Assembly: GCF_014873535.1 (NCBI RefSeq)
Contig: NZ_JADBEF010000001.1
Coordinates: 8,742,001 to 8,806,000, forward strand
From: Nonomuraea africana
GTDB lineage: Bacteria > Actinomycetota > Actinomycetes > Streptosporangiales > Streptosporangiaceae
Length of the DNA stretch: 64,000 bases
Reading direction: 5' to 3'
The stretch's first letter is position 1; every line of letters starts with the position of its first letter. A program made the translations under genes and the position numbers. Positions 1 to 8,218 of the stretch are shown here, piece by piece. The notes beneath the pieces were generated by a model, which saw only the letters and a program-made list of their open reading frames with translations, was not told where the DNA came from and did not search any database.

Positions 1-159
1 CAGCAGAGCATCCCGGAGTACCCGCACATGACCGGCGACCACGCGCCGGCGGGCGGCTCCTACCCGCTGCCGCCATGGGCAGGCCTGGCCGTGTTCGCCG
101 CCTACGCCGCGATCGCCCTCGGCCTGGCCGTCGTCCGGCTACGCCGGAGGGACGCGTGA
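1..159 (+). CDS. ABC-2 type transporter permease, C-terminal fragment
   Basis: The frame is open from the first base and ends at TGA 157-159, giving the last 52 residues of a protein that starts outside the window. They hold a proline-rich extracytoplasmic stretch, one hydrophobic helix (about residues 27-46) and a short basic tail ending RLRRRDA. This is the usual end of an ABC-2 membrane permease. The next gene starts inside its stop codon and encodes a similar permease with a similar RRRDA tail, so the two are probably a translationally coupled pair. The substrate cannot be read from this fragment. Confidence 0.6.
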   Translation, partial: QQSIPEYPHMTGDHAPAGGSYPLPPWAGLAVFAAYAAIALGLAVVRLRRRDA

Positions 160-932
160 GACGGGAACTGCACGCGGAGTGGACAAAACTGCGCACCACG
201 ACGGGGACGGGGTGGCTGCTGCTCGCCCTCGTGGTGCTGACCACGGCGGCGAGCGCCGCGGCGGCCGCGACCGTGTCCTGCCCGCCGGCGGGCTGCGACC
301 ACGACGTGCCCAAGCTCAGCCTCATCGGGGTCCAGCTGGGCCAGGCGGTCGCCGCCATCATGGGCGTCCTGACGATCAGCGGTGAGTACGGCACCGGCCT
401 GATCCGCACCACCCTGACGGCGATGCCGCGCCGTACCACGGTCCTGGCGGCCAAGGCGGCCATCCTCACCGGCCTGACGTTGGCGGCGGGGACCGCCGCC
501 GTGCTCGGGTGCGTGCTGGCGGGGCGGCTCATCCTGCCGGGCAACGGGTTCGTCCCCGCGCACGGCCAGGCGCTGCTGTCCCTGGCCGACGGGCCGACCC
601 TGCGCGCGGCCTGCGGCTCGGTTCTGTACCTTGCGCTGGTCGCCCTGCTCGGTCTCGGCGTCGCCACCGCCGTCAGGGACTCCGCCACGGCCCTCGGGGT
701 CGTGTTCGGCCTGCTCTACGTCTTCTCGATCCTGCCCTTCATGGTCGCCGACCCGGACTGGCAGCGACTCCTGTGGCGGATCTCGCCGATGAACGCGGGG
801 CTCGCCATCCAGGCGACCACCCATCTCTCCAGTCTGCCCCTCGGCCCGTGGGCGGGCCTCGGCGTGCTCGCCGCCTGGGCCACCGTCGCACTGCTGGGCG
901 GCGGGCTGCTGCTGCGACGGCGCGACGCCTGA
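156..932 (+). CDS. ABC-2 type transporter permease
   Basis: This 258-residue integral membrane protein has about six hydrophobic segments. The N-terminus, with ELHAEWTKLRTT before the first helix, is typical of ABC-2 permeases that accompany a separate ATPase in actinomycetes. The SGEYGTGLIRTTL motif after the second helix is also characteristic. I chose GTG 156 because it overlaps the upstream stop (GTGA) and puts the hallmark N-terminus at the start; the open frame extends further upstream but runs over the previous gene. The ATPase partner presumably lies left of the window. Substrate unknown. Confidence 0.8.
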   Translation: MRRELHAEWTKLRTTTGTGWLLLALVVLTTAASAAAAATVSCPPAGCDHDVPKLSLIGVQLGQAVAAIMGVLTISGEYGTGLIRTTLTAMPRRTTVLAAKAAILTGLTLAAGTAAVLGCVLAGRLILPGNGFVPAHGQALLSLADGPTLRAACGSVLYLALVALLGLGVATAVRDSATALGVVFGLLYVFSILPFMVADPDWQRLLWRISPMNAGLAIQATTHLSSLPLGPWAGLGVLAAWATVALLGGGLLLRRRDA

Positions 933-933
933 C

Positions 934-1519
934 TCACGCCGACGCGGCTGTCAGCCGATGCGCGTGCCGTGGGTCGAGAGACACCAGGTGAAGGGTGAGG
1001 GCGGCGATGTTCCACGCGTCGTCCTCTCCACGGTGATGCCGTCCCTCCAACGGAAGGCCCGCCACCTCCAAGGCCCGCGCCATCCCCGGGCGCTTCCTCA
1101 GCTCGTATGCCTCGGTGAACACCGCCTTCACGTTCGTGTGCCGCCGGCCGAAGGGGTAAGGGACACCGGTCGCCTGACACTGGCGGGTGAACTGGTGGCG
1201 GTCGTAGTCGCCCCAGCTCGCCCACGGCCGCGTCCCCGCGCCGTGCTCGGCCGCGAGCAGGCGGCAGGCCTCGGCGAAGCCGACGCCCGTGTCCACCTCC
1301 TCCTGCGTCAGACCGGTCAGTTCCGTGCAGAAGGCGCTGACGGTGGAGCGGGCAGGCCGTACGTACGAGGATGCTGTGGCGGGCGACCCGCTCGCCCGCG
1401 TGCAGGTCGACGACTGTCAGGCCGATTTCGATGATCTCGCTGACCGCTCCCGGCGGTGGCTGGCCGTCCCAGCAGGTTGCTTCGACGTCCACGACGTTCA
1501 ACAGCTCGCGGTCCTCCAT
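934..1519 (-). pseudogene. DEDDh 3'-5' exonuclease (KapD/ERI1-like), frameshifted
   Basis: Two overlapping minus-strand frames together encode one complete DEDDh-type exonuclease. The first frame, from ATG 1519, has the Exo I motif VDVEATCWDG. The second, ending at 934, has Exo II (WGDYDRHQF) and Exo III (HRGEDDAWNIA). The frame changes at 1359-1366, where the plus strand reads GTACGTAC. Removing one four-base copy joins the frames into ILVRPARSTVSAFCTELTG, the sequence expected for the family. The gene is therefore either disrupted by a 4-bp tandem duplication or carries a sequencing error at a short repeat. It is divergent from the padR-like gene. Confidence 0.7.
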
Positions 1520-1569
1520 GCCGCTGAGGGTAGGGGAGGGAGCTCCCGCGCCGCTTCCGATATTTCTCA

Positions 1570-1603
1570 ACTATTCGCTCGATGAATACATCGAGTGTAT
1601 AGT
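1570..1603. promoter_or_regulatory. 34-bp interrupted palindrome, probable PadR operator
   Basis: The sequence is ACTAT, 3 nt, CTCGATG, AATA, CATCGAG, 3 nt, ATAGT. Both pairs of arms match perfectly around one centre. It lies 7 bases upstream of the padR-like ATG at 1611 and between two divergent genes. PadR regulators bind dyad sites and usually repress their own operon together with a neighbouring transporter. I infer that this is the autoregulatory operator for the padR-ABC operon. Confidence 0.6.
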
Positions 1604-1610
1604 CGCGATC

Positions 1611-2135
1611 ATGTCAACCGGGCATGTCCTGCTGGGCCTCCTCACCGAGCGCCCCAAACACGGCTATGAGCTCAAGAGGGAGCACGATCACCGCCTTCCC
1701 GGCTCTCGTCCCCTCGCCTACGGCCAGGTCTACGCCACGCTCCAGCGTCTCGAACGCGACGGCTTCGCCGAGGTGGCCGAGACCGTACAGGAGGGCGGTC
1801 CCGAGCGGACCGCCTACGCGATCACCGACAAGGGCAGGGCGGAGCTGGCCAGCTGGCTGGAGCAGCTCGAGCCGCCCGCGCCGTACGTGTCCAGCCCGCT
1901 GTTCGCGCGCGTGGTCGTCGCGACGCTGGCGGGCGGCGGCGCCGACGGCTACCTGCTCAGGCAGCGCGCGGCGCACCTGGCCCGGATGAGGGAGCTGACG
2001 GGCCAGAAGGCGGACGGCACGCCGGCGCAGGTGCTGGCCGCCGACTACGCGCTGCAGCACCTCGACGCGGACCTGCGCTGGATCGAGACGGCCATCGCCA
2101 GGCTGGCCGACCTGAAGGAGGAGATCGATGCTTGA
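1611..2135 (+). CDS. PadR family transcriptional regulator
   Basis: This 174-residue protein has an N-terminal winged helix (about residues 5-80: LLGLLTERPKHGYELKREHD, then AYGQVYATLQRLERDGFAE, then the wing GPERTAYAITDKGRAEL). A C-terminal helical dimerisation region with a long final helix (DLRWIETAIARLADLKEEI) follows. Tyrosine and histidine at the HGYEL motif match the family. ATG 1611 follows a strong 34-bp dyad (1570-1603). The stop overlaps the start of the ABC ATPase gene, so the regulator and transporter form one operon. It is likely a ligand-responsive repressor of the exporter. Confidence 0.88.
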   Translation: MSTGHVLLGLLTERPKHGYELKREHDHRLPGSRPLAYGQVYATLQRLERDGFAEVAETVQEGGPERTAYAITDKGRAELASWLEQLEPPAPYVSSPLFARVVVATLAGGGADGYLLRQRAAHLARMRELTGQKADGTPAQVLAADYALQHLDADLRWIETAIARLADLKEEIDA

Positions 2136-2781
2136 AGCGCGCGCGTTGCGCAAGTCGTTCGGCAGGACGACGGCCCTGGAGGGGGTCTCGCTGTCGATCG
2201 GCGAAGGGGAGATCGTCGCGATCACCGGGCCGAGCGGGTCGGGCAAGTCGACGCTGCTGCACTGCCTGGCGGGGATCATCCGTCCGGAGGCCGGCGAGGT
2301 GATGTTCGCGGGACGGCGGGTCGACAGTCTCGGTGACGCGGACCGTACCCGGCTGAGAAGGGAGAGCTTCGGGATCGTCTTCCAGCACGGCGAGCTGGTG
2401 CCCGAGCTGAGCGCGGTGGAGAACGTGGCCCTGCCGCTGCTGTTCGGCGGGCACGCCCGGCAGGAGTCGCTGCGGAACGCCATGGCGGCGCTGGAGCGGC
2501 TCGGCGTCGCCGACTGCGCGGAGCAGGTGCCGGGGGAGCTGTCGGGGGGTCAGCTGCAGCGGGTGGCCGTGGCGCGGGCGCTGGTGACCGGCCCGAAGGT
2601 GGTGTTCGCCGACGAGCCGACGGGGGCGCTCGACTCGCTGGCGGGCGAGCAGGTGATGAAGGAGCTGGTCCGCACGGCGGCAGCCGCCCAAGCGGCGCTC
2701 GTGATCGTGACCCACGACAACCGCGTGGCCTCCTACGCCGACAGGGAGATCGCGCTTCGTGACGGGCAGGTGGCCGGATGA
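2128..2781 (+). CDS. ABC transporter ATPase (MacB/LolD type)
   Basis: This 217-residue ATPase has Walker A GPSGSGKST (near residue 34), a Q-loop FQHGELVPELS, the ABC signature LSGGQLQRVAVARAL, Walker B VVFADEPTGALDS and an H-loop IVTHD. The ADEPTGALD form and the length fit the MacB/LolD/FtsE group, which works with FtsX-type permeases. Its ATG overlaps the padR stop, and its own stop overlaps the next start (ATGA), so the three genes are translationally coupled. It probably powers export or mechanotransmission rather than uptake. Confidence 0.92.
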   Translation: MLEARALRKSFGRTTALEGVSLSIGEGEIVAITGPSGSGKSTLLHCLAGIIRPEAGEVMFAGRRVDSLGDADRTRLRRESFGIVFQHGELVPELSAVENVALPLLFGGHARQESLRNAMAALERLGVADCAEQVPGELSGGQLQRVAVARALVTGPKVVFADEPTGALDSLAGEQVMKELVRTAAAAQAALVIVTHDNRVASYADREIALRDGQVAG

Positions 2782-4031
2782 GCGGCAGCGGGAACGCGCG
2801 ACCGGCGGGTAGGGGGCGCCTGATGAGCGCGGGGGCGGCGCTCGCCACCCTGCTGCTCGGCGCGGCCGTCGCGCTGCTGGATCTCGGCACGCCGTACCGC
2901 GTCGAGGGCGTGCTGGTCGCGCGCTCCGACGGGCCGCTGATCGCCGCGCTGGCCCTGGCCCTGCTGGCCGTGCCGGCCGCGGCCTTCGTCCACCAGGTCA
3001 GCCGCCTGGCCCAGGCCACGGGCGAGCGACGGCTCGCGGCGCTGCGCCTGGCGGGCGCCACACCCGGCCAGGTGCGGCTGATCGCCGCGCGCGAGAGCGG
3101 CAGGCACTCCGCGGTGGGGGCGCTGCCCGGCGGCGCGGCGGCGCTGGCCTTCGCCGTGATGCTCGGCGTCAGCCCGTGGTGGACGCTGGTCGCGCCGCCT
3201 GTCGTGGTGCTCGGCGGGGTGCTGTCGGGCCTGCTCGCCGGGCGCCACGTGATCGCCTCCCCCCTCGGCCTGGCACGGCGGGCCAGGCTGAGGCAGCCGC
3301 GCGCCCTCGACCTGGCGCTCGTCCTGCTGGGCGCCGGGCTGATCCCGGCCGGCATCGCCCTGGGCCATTGGCTGGTCTCGTCCGTGCTGATCGCGGCGGG
3401 AGGGGTGCTGCTGGTGTTCGGGCTGACGCTCGCCGCGACCTGGCTGATCAGGGCGTCGGCCGGACGCGCCGGCCGCAGGGCGGGCACCGCCGAGGCGCTG
3501 CTCGCCGCCCGCCTGGTCGAGGCCGACCCGAGGGCGTGGGCGCGCACGCTGTCGGTGGTCGGTCTGACGGTGTTCTTCGGCGCCGCCGTGGCCGCGCAGC
3601 AGACGCGTGGTCTCCTGGAGGGCATGAGCGCCTCCGAGGCGGCGGGCTACGGGCTGGTCTACCTGGCCCTGCTGGTCGCGCTGGTCACCTCGGCGGGCGC
3701 GCTGGTGGTCCACCAGGCCGAGGAGCTGCTGGACCACCGGCGCTCGTTCGCGGCGCTGTCGGCCGCCGGAGCGCTCGACGACGCTCTCGGGCGGGTGCTG
3801 ACCAGGCAGGCGCGGATCGCCGCGACGCCGGTGTGCGCCGTGGCGGCGGCGGCCGGCGTGCTGGTCGTCGTGCTGGCGGTCGCGGACGTCTTTCCCTGGA
3901 CCGGCCTGCCCCTCACCCTCGGGCTGGCCGGGGCCATGGCGGGGATCGGGGTGCTCGGCGCGAGCCTGGTGGCCAGGCTCGCCCGCCCGATCCTCGCCAG
4001 GGCGCTGCGTCCCGGCGCGCTCCACCGCTGA
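2778..4031 (+). CDS. FtsX-like permease of the PadR-controlled ABC system
   Basis: This 417-residue membrane protein starts at ATG 2778 inside the ATPase stop. It has about eight to ten hydrophobic segments in two halves. The first half carries a cytoplasmic segment ERRLAALRLAGATPGQVRLIA, and the second carries LLDHRRSFAALSAAGALDDALGRVL; both resemble the repeated cytoplasmic loop of FtsX/MacB permeases. No large periplasmic MacB domain is visible, so this is a compact actinobacterial version. With the preceding ATPase it should form a complete exporter. Substrate unknown. Confidence 0.8.
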   Translation: MSGSGNARPAGRGRLMSAGAALATLLLGAAVALLDLGTPYRVEGVLVARSDGPLIAALALALLAVPAAAFVHQVSRLAQATGERRLAALRLAGATPGQVRLIAARESGRHSAVGALPGGAAALAFAVMLGVSPWWTLVAPPVVVLGGVLSGLLAGRHVIASPLGLARRARLRQPRALDLALVLLGAGLIPAGIALGHWLVSSVLIAAGGVLLVFGLTLAATWLIRASAGRAGRRAGTAEALLAARLVEADPRAWARTLSVVGLTVFFGAAVAAQQTRGLLEGMSASEAAGYGLVYLALLVALVTSAGALVVHQAEELLDHRRSFAALSAAGALDDALGRVLTRQARIAATPVCAVAAAAGVLVVVLAVADVFPWTGLPLTLGLAGAMAGIGVLGASLVARLARPILARALRPGALHR

Positions 4032-4048
4032 CCGGACGCCCCGGGCGA

Positions 4049-5203
4049 TCACCCGGCCAGGACGGGGTAGTTGCTGCGGAACACGTTCGCCGGGTCGTGC
4101 CGGCGCTTGATGTCCCGCAGCCGCTCCAGCGTCGCCGCGGGGAAGGCCGCCGCCGCGCTCTCACCGGGCGCCAGGAAGGTGAACGGCTTGCGCCCGCCGT
4201 CGGCGATCTCCCGCTGTCGGTCCTCGGCGCCGGGCAGGCCGAACATATAGAGCAGGTACGGCTCGGCCACCTGGCCTGCGGCGCTGTCGGACGGCCTGGC
4301 CAGCGCGCCGCCCAGGTGCCTGATCTGCACGCTGATCAGCGGGTCGATGGGCATGACCCGCTCCAGGATCCCGTCGAGCCCGTCGAGCAGCTGGGCCTTG
4401 GACGCGCCGGGCCCCGGGTCGGTGGGCTCGCCGGTGATGTCACCGAGCGCGGTGAGCGGCATCGGGGCCCTGGTGTCGGACAGCGCGCCGCCTATCCGGT
4501 CCAGCGGCGCGAGGAACCCGCTCGCGTCCTTGCCGAGGTAGGTGGAGTCCACGGCGACGAACGGCGGCGAGCCGGGGAACCTCAGCAGGTCGAACCAGAC
4601 GGTCAGCTCGTCGGGGGCCGTCGCGGTGATCTCCTTGAACGCTTCGAGCACCTCGGGGGCGCGGGTGGCGGGCCACAGGACGCGCCCGCCGTACAGGTCG
4701 GGCAGCGGGTGGAGGTCGAGCTCCATCGCCGTCACCAGCGCGAAGTCGCCGCCACCGCCGCGCAGGGCCCAGAAGAGCTCGTCGTCGCGGGTGACCACCG
4801 AGCGGTTGCCCTCGGCGTCGACGATGTCGAAGGAGCGCACGCTGGAGGAGGCGAAGCCGTGCTTGCGGGAGAACCAGGACAGGCCGCCGCCCAGCGTGTA
4901 GCCGGTGACGGTGACCACGGGGGAGCTGCCCGGAAGCCCGGTCAGTCCGTGCGCGGCGGCCGCGGCCTGTAGCCGGCCCCACCTGACTCCAGCGCCGACG
5001 CGCGCGACCTTGGCGACGGGGTCGATCTCGAGCGTGGTGAGCCCGTGGGTGCGCAGCAGGATGGTGTCGGCGACGTCGCCGCTCGCGCCGTGCCCACTGG
5101 GCTGCGCCGTCACGGCCAGCCCCTCCTTGCCCGCCAGCCGGACCACGTCGACGACGTCGTCGACCGAGTGCGCCTCGGCGACGGCCCGCACGGGCTGCTT
5201 CAC
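4049..5203 (-). CDS. FAD-linked oxidase (berberine-bridge-enzyme-like)
   Basis: The protein has the PCMH-type FAD fold: an N-terminal half with VKQPVRAVAEAHSVDDVVDVVRLA, HGLTGLPGSSPVVTVTGYTL and GGLSWFSRKHG, and the GGGGDFALVT region. It ends in the BBE-like C-terminus HDPANVFRSNYPV. No typical His/Cys bicovalent FAD pair is obvious. The conventional start is GTG 5203, but the same frame stays open to 5260 and adds IDFPGDEGFEQAVTPWNLA, which looks like the normal N-terminus of this family. A GGAG motif precedes an ATT codon at 5260-5258, so either a rare ATT start or a small frameshift near 5251 is possible. The Rrf2 gene lies just upstream on the same strand. Confidence 0.82.
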   Translation of the reverse strand: MKQPVRAVAEAHSVDDVVDVVRLAGKEGLAVTAQPSGHGASGDVADTILLRTHGLTTLEIDPVAKVARVGAGVRWGRLQAAAAAHGLTGLPGSSPVVTVTGYTLGGGLSWFSRKHGFASSSVRSFDIVDAEGNRSVVTRDDELFWALRGGGGDFALVTAMELDLHPLPDLYGGRVLWPATRAPEVLEAFKEITATAPDELTVWFDLLRFPGSPPFVAVDSTYLGKDASGFLAPLDRIGGALSDTRAPMPLTALGDITGEPTDPGPGASKAQLLDGLDGILERVMPIDPLISVQIRHLGGALARPSDSAAGQVAEPYLLYMFGLPGAEDRQREIADGGRKPFTFLAPGESAAAAFPAATLERLRDIKRRHDPANVFRSNYPVLAG

Positions 5204-5302
5204 GGCGAGGTTCCACGGGGTGACGGCCTGCTCGAAGCCTTCGTCTCCAGGAAAATCAATTTATTCTCCATCCGAGATATCCAGAATTCCGCCATGGACT
5301 GA

Positions 5303-5782
5303 TCAGGTCCGCGCGAACCACGCGCGGGTGCTGTCGGGTGTTCCGGGGAACCGGCTCTCGACGGTGTCCCTGATGTCGGCCAGCGTCTGCCCGGCCAGCT
5401 CGCGCCGCCAGGTCAGCTCCGCCCTGCGCATCGTCTGGGAGATCACGCAGCTCTCCCTGTAGTCGACGTGCGGGCCGCCGCCGGGACCTGCCCTGAGGAT
5501 CTGCTCGCACCTGAACGCCTCCTCGGCTCCCTCGATCGCCGTCACGACGTCCATCAGCGTGATGCGGTCGAGGGGGCGGGCCAGCCGGAAGCCGCCCCGC
5601 GGCCCCGGGGTCGAGGCGAGGATCCCGGCTCTGGCCAGAGCCTGGAGCTGCTTGTTGAGGTAGGCGGCCGGCAGGTCGTAGAAGGCCGCCAGCCTGGCCG
5701 CCGTCATCGCCTCACCGGTCTCGATCCACGAGAGGTTGAGGCAGCTGTGGAGCGCCCACTCGACGCCCTCGCTCATCCGCAT
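5303..5782 (-). CDS. Rrf2 family transcriptional regulator
   Basis: This 159-residue protein has the Rrf2 winged helix: VEWALHSCLNL, AAFYDLPAAYLNKQLQAL, and the wing GPRGGFRLARPLDRITLMDVV. The region where IscR/NsrR ligate an Fe-S cluster holds only two cysteines (FRCEQI and RESCVIS), separated by a glycine-rich insert. A third cysteine lies in helix 1. It is therefore either a non-canonical cluster binder or a redox or ligand sensor without a cluster. The start is ATG 5782, with a second ATG two codons later. An inverted repeat at 5785-5805 abuts the start, and the FAD oxidase lies downstream in the same direction. Confidence 0.87.
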   Translation of the reverse strand: MRMSEGVEWALHSCLNLSWIETGEAMTAARLAAFYDLPAAYLNKQLQALARAGILASTPGPRGGFRLARPLDRITLMDVVTAIEGAEEAFRCEQILRAGPGGGPHVDYRESCVISQTMRRAELTWRRELAGQTLADIRDTVESRFPGTPDSTRAWFART

Positions 5783-5784
5783 AA

Positions 5785-5805
5785 TCTGGATACTACACGT
5801 CCAGA
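5785..5805. promoter_or_regulatory. Inverted repeat TCTGGA-N9-TCCAGA before the Rrf2 gene
   Basis: Perfect 6-bp arms separated by 9 bases sit immediately upstream of the Rrf2 start and overlap the end of the GNAT gene. The right half-site TCCAGAAT (5800-5807) recurs exactly at 5280-5287, in the short gap before the FAD oxidase. I infer an Rrf2 operator with a second half-site for the oxidase gene; this rests on sequence pattern only. Confidence 0.4.
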
Positions 5806-6407
5806 ATAGACAAAGCCATAGTGGAGCCCCAGGTGTCGGGACGAACCACGGAGAAGCCCATCGCGCGATAGAACGCGAACGCCCCTGGGTTGCCCGCTCC
5901 GACGCCCAGGTGCACGCCGGGCACCCGCCGTACGCGCAGGGCCTCGAGCAGTGTCTTCATGAGCTGCCTGCCCAGCCCTGCGCCCTGCCCTCTGGGCAGG
6001 ATGTCGATGTGCAGGTGGGCGGGAAAGCGGTCGTAGAGCTCGTCGGGGGTGGGTCCGGCGCGGTGGATGCGCTCCACGCACCACCAGTCCTGGGTGCCGT
6101 CGCCCGGGTCGGCGGCCATCGCGAGGGGATAGCGCGCACGCAGCCCCGGCCACCAGTGCTCCTCCATCCAGTGCTCGAACGCCAGGGTGTCGGCGGTGGC
6201 GATGATGTAGCCGAGGACGCCCCGCTGGTCCACGGCGACGAAGCTGAGCCCGGGATCGGCGACGGGGTACGGCCCGGCGTAGATGTGCGCGAGCAGGTCG
6301 GGGTCGCGGTAGAGCGCGGTGGCGTCCTTGCCGGAGTCGCCCGTCTGAAGGCACACCCGATACATCCCGGGCAGGTCGTAGGGCTGGAACGGTCGGATCT
6401 CCACCAT
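5793..6407 (-). CDS. GNAT family N-acetyltransferase
   Basis: This protein of about 204 residues starts at ATG 6407, preceded by GGGGGAG. The family core is visible: an N-terminal strand VEIRPFQPYDLPGMYRVC, then LSFVAVDQRGVLGYIIAT, then the acetyl-CoA-binding motif A region HLHIDILPRGQGAGLGRQLM, and near the end GNPGAFAFYRAMGFSVV. The long middle insert (EHWMEEHWWPGLRARYP) resembles GNAT domains attached to or related to O-GlcNAcase-like proteins. Its 3' end overlaps the putative Rrf2 operator. Substrate unknown. Confidence 0.82.
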   Translation of the reverse strand: MVEIRPFQPYDLPGMYRVCLQTGDSGKDATALYRDPDLLAHIYAGPYPVADPGLSFVAVDQRGVLGYIIATADTLAFEHWMEEHWWPGLRARYPLAMAADPGDGTQDWWCVERIHRAGPTPDELYDRFPAHLHIDILPRGQGAGLGRQLMKTLLEALRVRRVPGVHLGVGAGNPGAFAFYRAMGFSVVRPDTWGSTMALSILDV

Positions 6408-6518
6408 CTGGCTCCCCCTGGCGCAACGTCGAGACTGCGCGAAGGTACCAGGCACCGCGCGGCGCCCATCGCTCCGCCCCGGCCCCGCGAAGGCGGAGGT
6501 CAGACGCGCCGGGGCGGC

Positions 6519-7253
6519 CTACGTTCTCGTGACGCGCACGTCTCCGTCCTCGCTCCGCGCGACGATCGTCCTCGCGCTGCCGTCGCCCGCGTCCTTGATC
6601 TCCGTGCGAGAGCGGCCGTTGCGGCTCACCACGGTGATCCCGTACTCGCCCTCGGGCACGGACACCACCACTCCTCCCGCGCGCGACTGCGTGTCCACCT
6701 TGCCGGGCGGCGCGGCGAAGCCGACCGAGATGTCGCCGTCGCGCGAGCGCGCCCTGACGTCGGCCGAGCGGGTGGCACGCGACCTGATCGTCCCCTCGTG
6801 CGTGCGCAGGCGCAGCGTGCCGGAGAGTCCCTCGGCGGTGATGTCGCCGCCGGTGGTGGAGACCGAGACGTCCTGCGGCAGCCGGGAGAGCGACACCCGC
6901 TCGTCGCCGCCCTCCACCACGAGCGCCACCCCCGGCGGCAGGTGGACGGTGTAACGGGCGCCGCAGGAGCCGAAGAAGACCGTGCAGTCGGTACTGAGCG
7001 CCAGCCTGCCGTTCTCGAGCGTCCACTGCGACTTGCCGGGTTCTCCGGCGGTGCCCTGCAGCCAGCGCTCCACCTTCACCCCCGAGGCGTCGCCGGGGAC
7101 CACGCGCAGGTCGCCCACCCTGGAGGTGATCGTCAGGGACGTCCCGCCGAGCGGGAAGGTCCGGGCCTCGTGCCGCTCGGTCCTGTCGAGCTGGAAACCG
7201 CAGGCGCTCAGGCTGATCAGCCCCGCCGCGGCCAGTGCCGTCATCCGCTTCAT
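6519..7253 (-). CDS. DUF4097-like secreted lipoprotein
   Basis: This 244-residue protein starts MKRMTALAAAGLISLSACG, a lipoprotein signal with lipobox LSAC and the lipidated cysteine near residue 18. The mature part is made of short beta repeats (GDLRVVPGD, GGDITAEGLSG, RDGDISVGF, EDGDVRVT), typical of the DUF4097/DUF2807 beta-helix-like families. One internal cysteine pair (DCTVFFGSC) may form a disulfide. It is a cell-surface protein with no predicted catalytic residues; such proteins may help in envelope sensing. It is a single gene on the minus strand, with no clear functional link to its neighbours. Confidence 0.75.
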   Translation of the reverse strand: MKRMTALAAAGLISLSACGFQLDRTERHEARTFPLGGTSLTITSRVGDLRVVPGDASGVKVERWLQGTAGEPGKSQWTLENGRLALSTDCTVFFGSCGARYTVHLPPGVALVVEGGDERVSLSRLPQDVSVSTTGGDITAEGLSGTLRLRTHEGTIRSRATRSADVRARSRDGDISVGFAAPPGKVDTQSRAGGVVVSVPEGEYGITVVSRNGRSRTEIKDAGDGSARTIVARSEDGDVRVTRT

Positions 7254-7332
7254 GGCAGCGATCGTGTCGCCGATCTCCGCCGGTGCTATCGGCCATCCGG
7301 ACGATCTGCCATCGGCCGATCGTCCAGAGCGA

Positions 7333-8151
7333 TCACAGGGCGGACAGCAGCCCCTCGACGTGGGCGAGCGGGTCGTCGCCGACGGGGCGCAGCACGACGG
7401 TGCCCGCGCCGGCGGCCCAGAGCGCCTTGACGGCCGCGGCCGCCTGCGCGGGCGTGCCCTCGGCGGCGAACACCTCGGCCGGGTCGACCGACAGGAACCG
7501 CGCCGCGCCCACCTTCGGCCCCGCCAACTCCGCGGTGTCGCCGACGCACAGGAACGCGAAGACGATCAGCTCGTGCTCGCCCGCAGGCGAGATCCGCTCA
7601 AGCGCCGGGGCGATGGCGGCCGGGCCGAAACCCTCGGGCAGGATCGTGCCCTGCGCCACCCTGCCCGACACGGCCAGCGAGCGAGGGCCCTTCACCCCCG
7701 CCACGACCGGCGGGACGACCGCCGGCGGGTGCACCAGCCGCACGCCGTCGAGCCGGTCGTTCGTCACCGTCTCGCCGCGCAGCAGCGCCCGCACCGACGT
7801 GATCGTCTCCTCCAGCAGCGTCAGGGGGGACGTCGCGGCGGCGCCGACCTGGCGCATCCACTCCTGCACGCCGTGCCCGACGCCGCCGACGAAGCGCGAA
7901 GGGAAGAGCCTGGCCAGGTTGGCGAACTCCATGGCCAGCAGCATCGGGTTGCGCAGCGGCGCGGGCGCGATGCCCAGGCCGACCCGCAGCGCCGAGGTGG
8001 CCGCGAGCGCGGCGGCCGCCGAGGTGAGGCCGCCGGTCCAGCCGAGATCCTCGACCACCCAGAGGTCGTCGACCTTCGAGTCGAGCGCACGCGCGAACGG
8101 GATCAGCCGCTCGGGCGGCAGGTCGCGGTCGAACATCACGCCAAGTCTCAT
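7333..8151 (-). CDS. Luciferase-like (F420/flavin-dependent) oxidoreductase
   Basis: This 272-residue TIM-barrel protein starts at ATG 8151 after GGAGGGG. Visible family motifs are the N-terminal LGVMFDRDLPPERLIPFARA, VDDLWVVEDLGWTGGLTS, LRVGLGIAPAPLRNPMLLAMEFANLARLFPSRFVGGVGHG and the later VHPPAVVPPVVAGVKGPRSL. These match bacterial luciferase-like monooxygenases and F420-dependent reductases. The window encodes F420 biosynthesis (fbiC, fbiA, fbiB), which makes F420 plausible, but FMN cannot be excluded. The protein is somewhat shorter than many family members. Substrate unknown. Confidence 0.83.
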   Translation of the reverse strand: MRLGVMFDRDLPPERLIPFARALDSKVDDLWVVEDLGWTGGLTSAAAALAATSALRVGLGIAPAPLRNPMLLAMEFANLARLFPSRFVGGVGHGVQEWMRQVGAAATSPLTLLEETITSVRALLRGETVTNDRLDGVRLVHPPAVVPPVVAGVKGPRSLAVSGRVAQGTILPEGFGPAAIAPALERISPAGEHELIVFAFLCVGDTAELAGPKVGAARFLSVDPAEVFAAEGTPAQAAAAVKALWAAGAGTVVLRPVGDDPLAHVEGLLSAL

Positions 8152-8218
8152 CGGGACCCCTCCAGTGTCGACGCGTCCACCATCCTGGCGGATGGAGATC
8201 ACGCCCGCGCGGCGGGGG

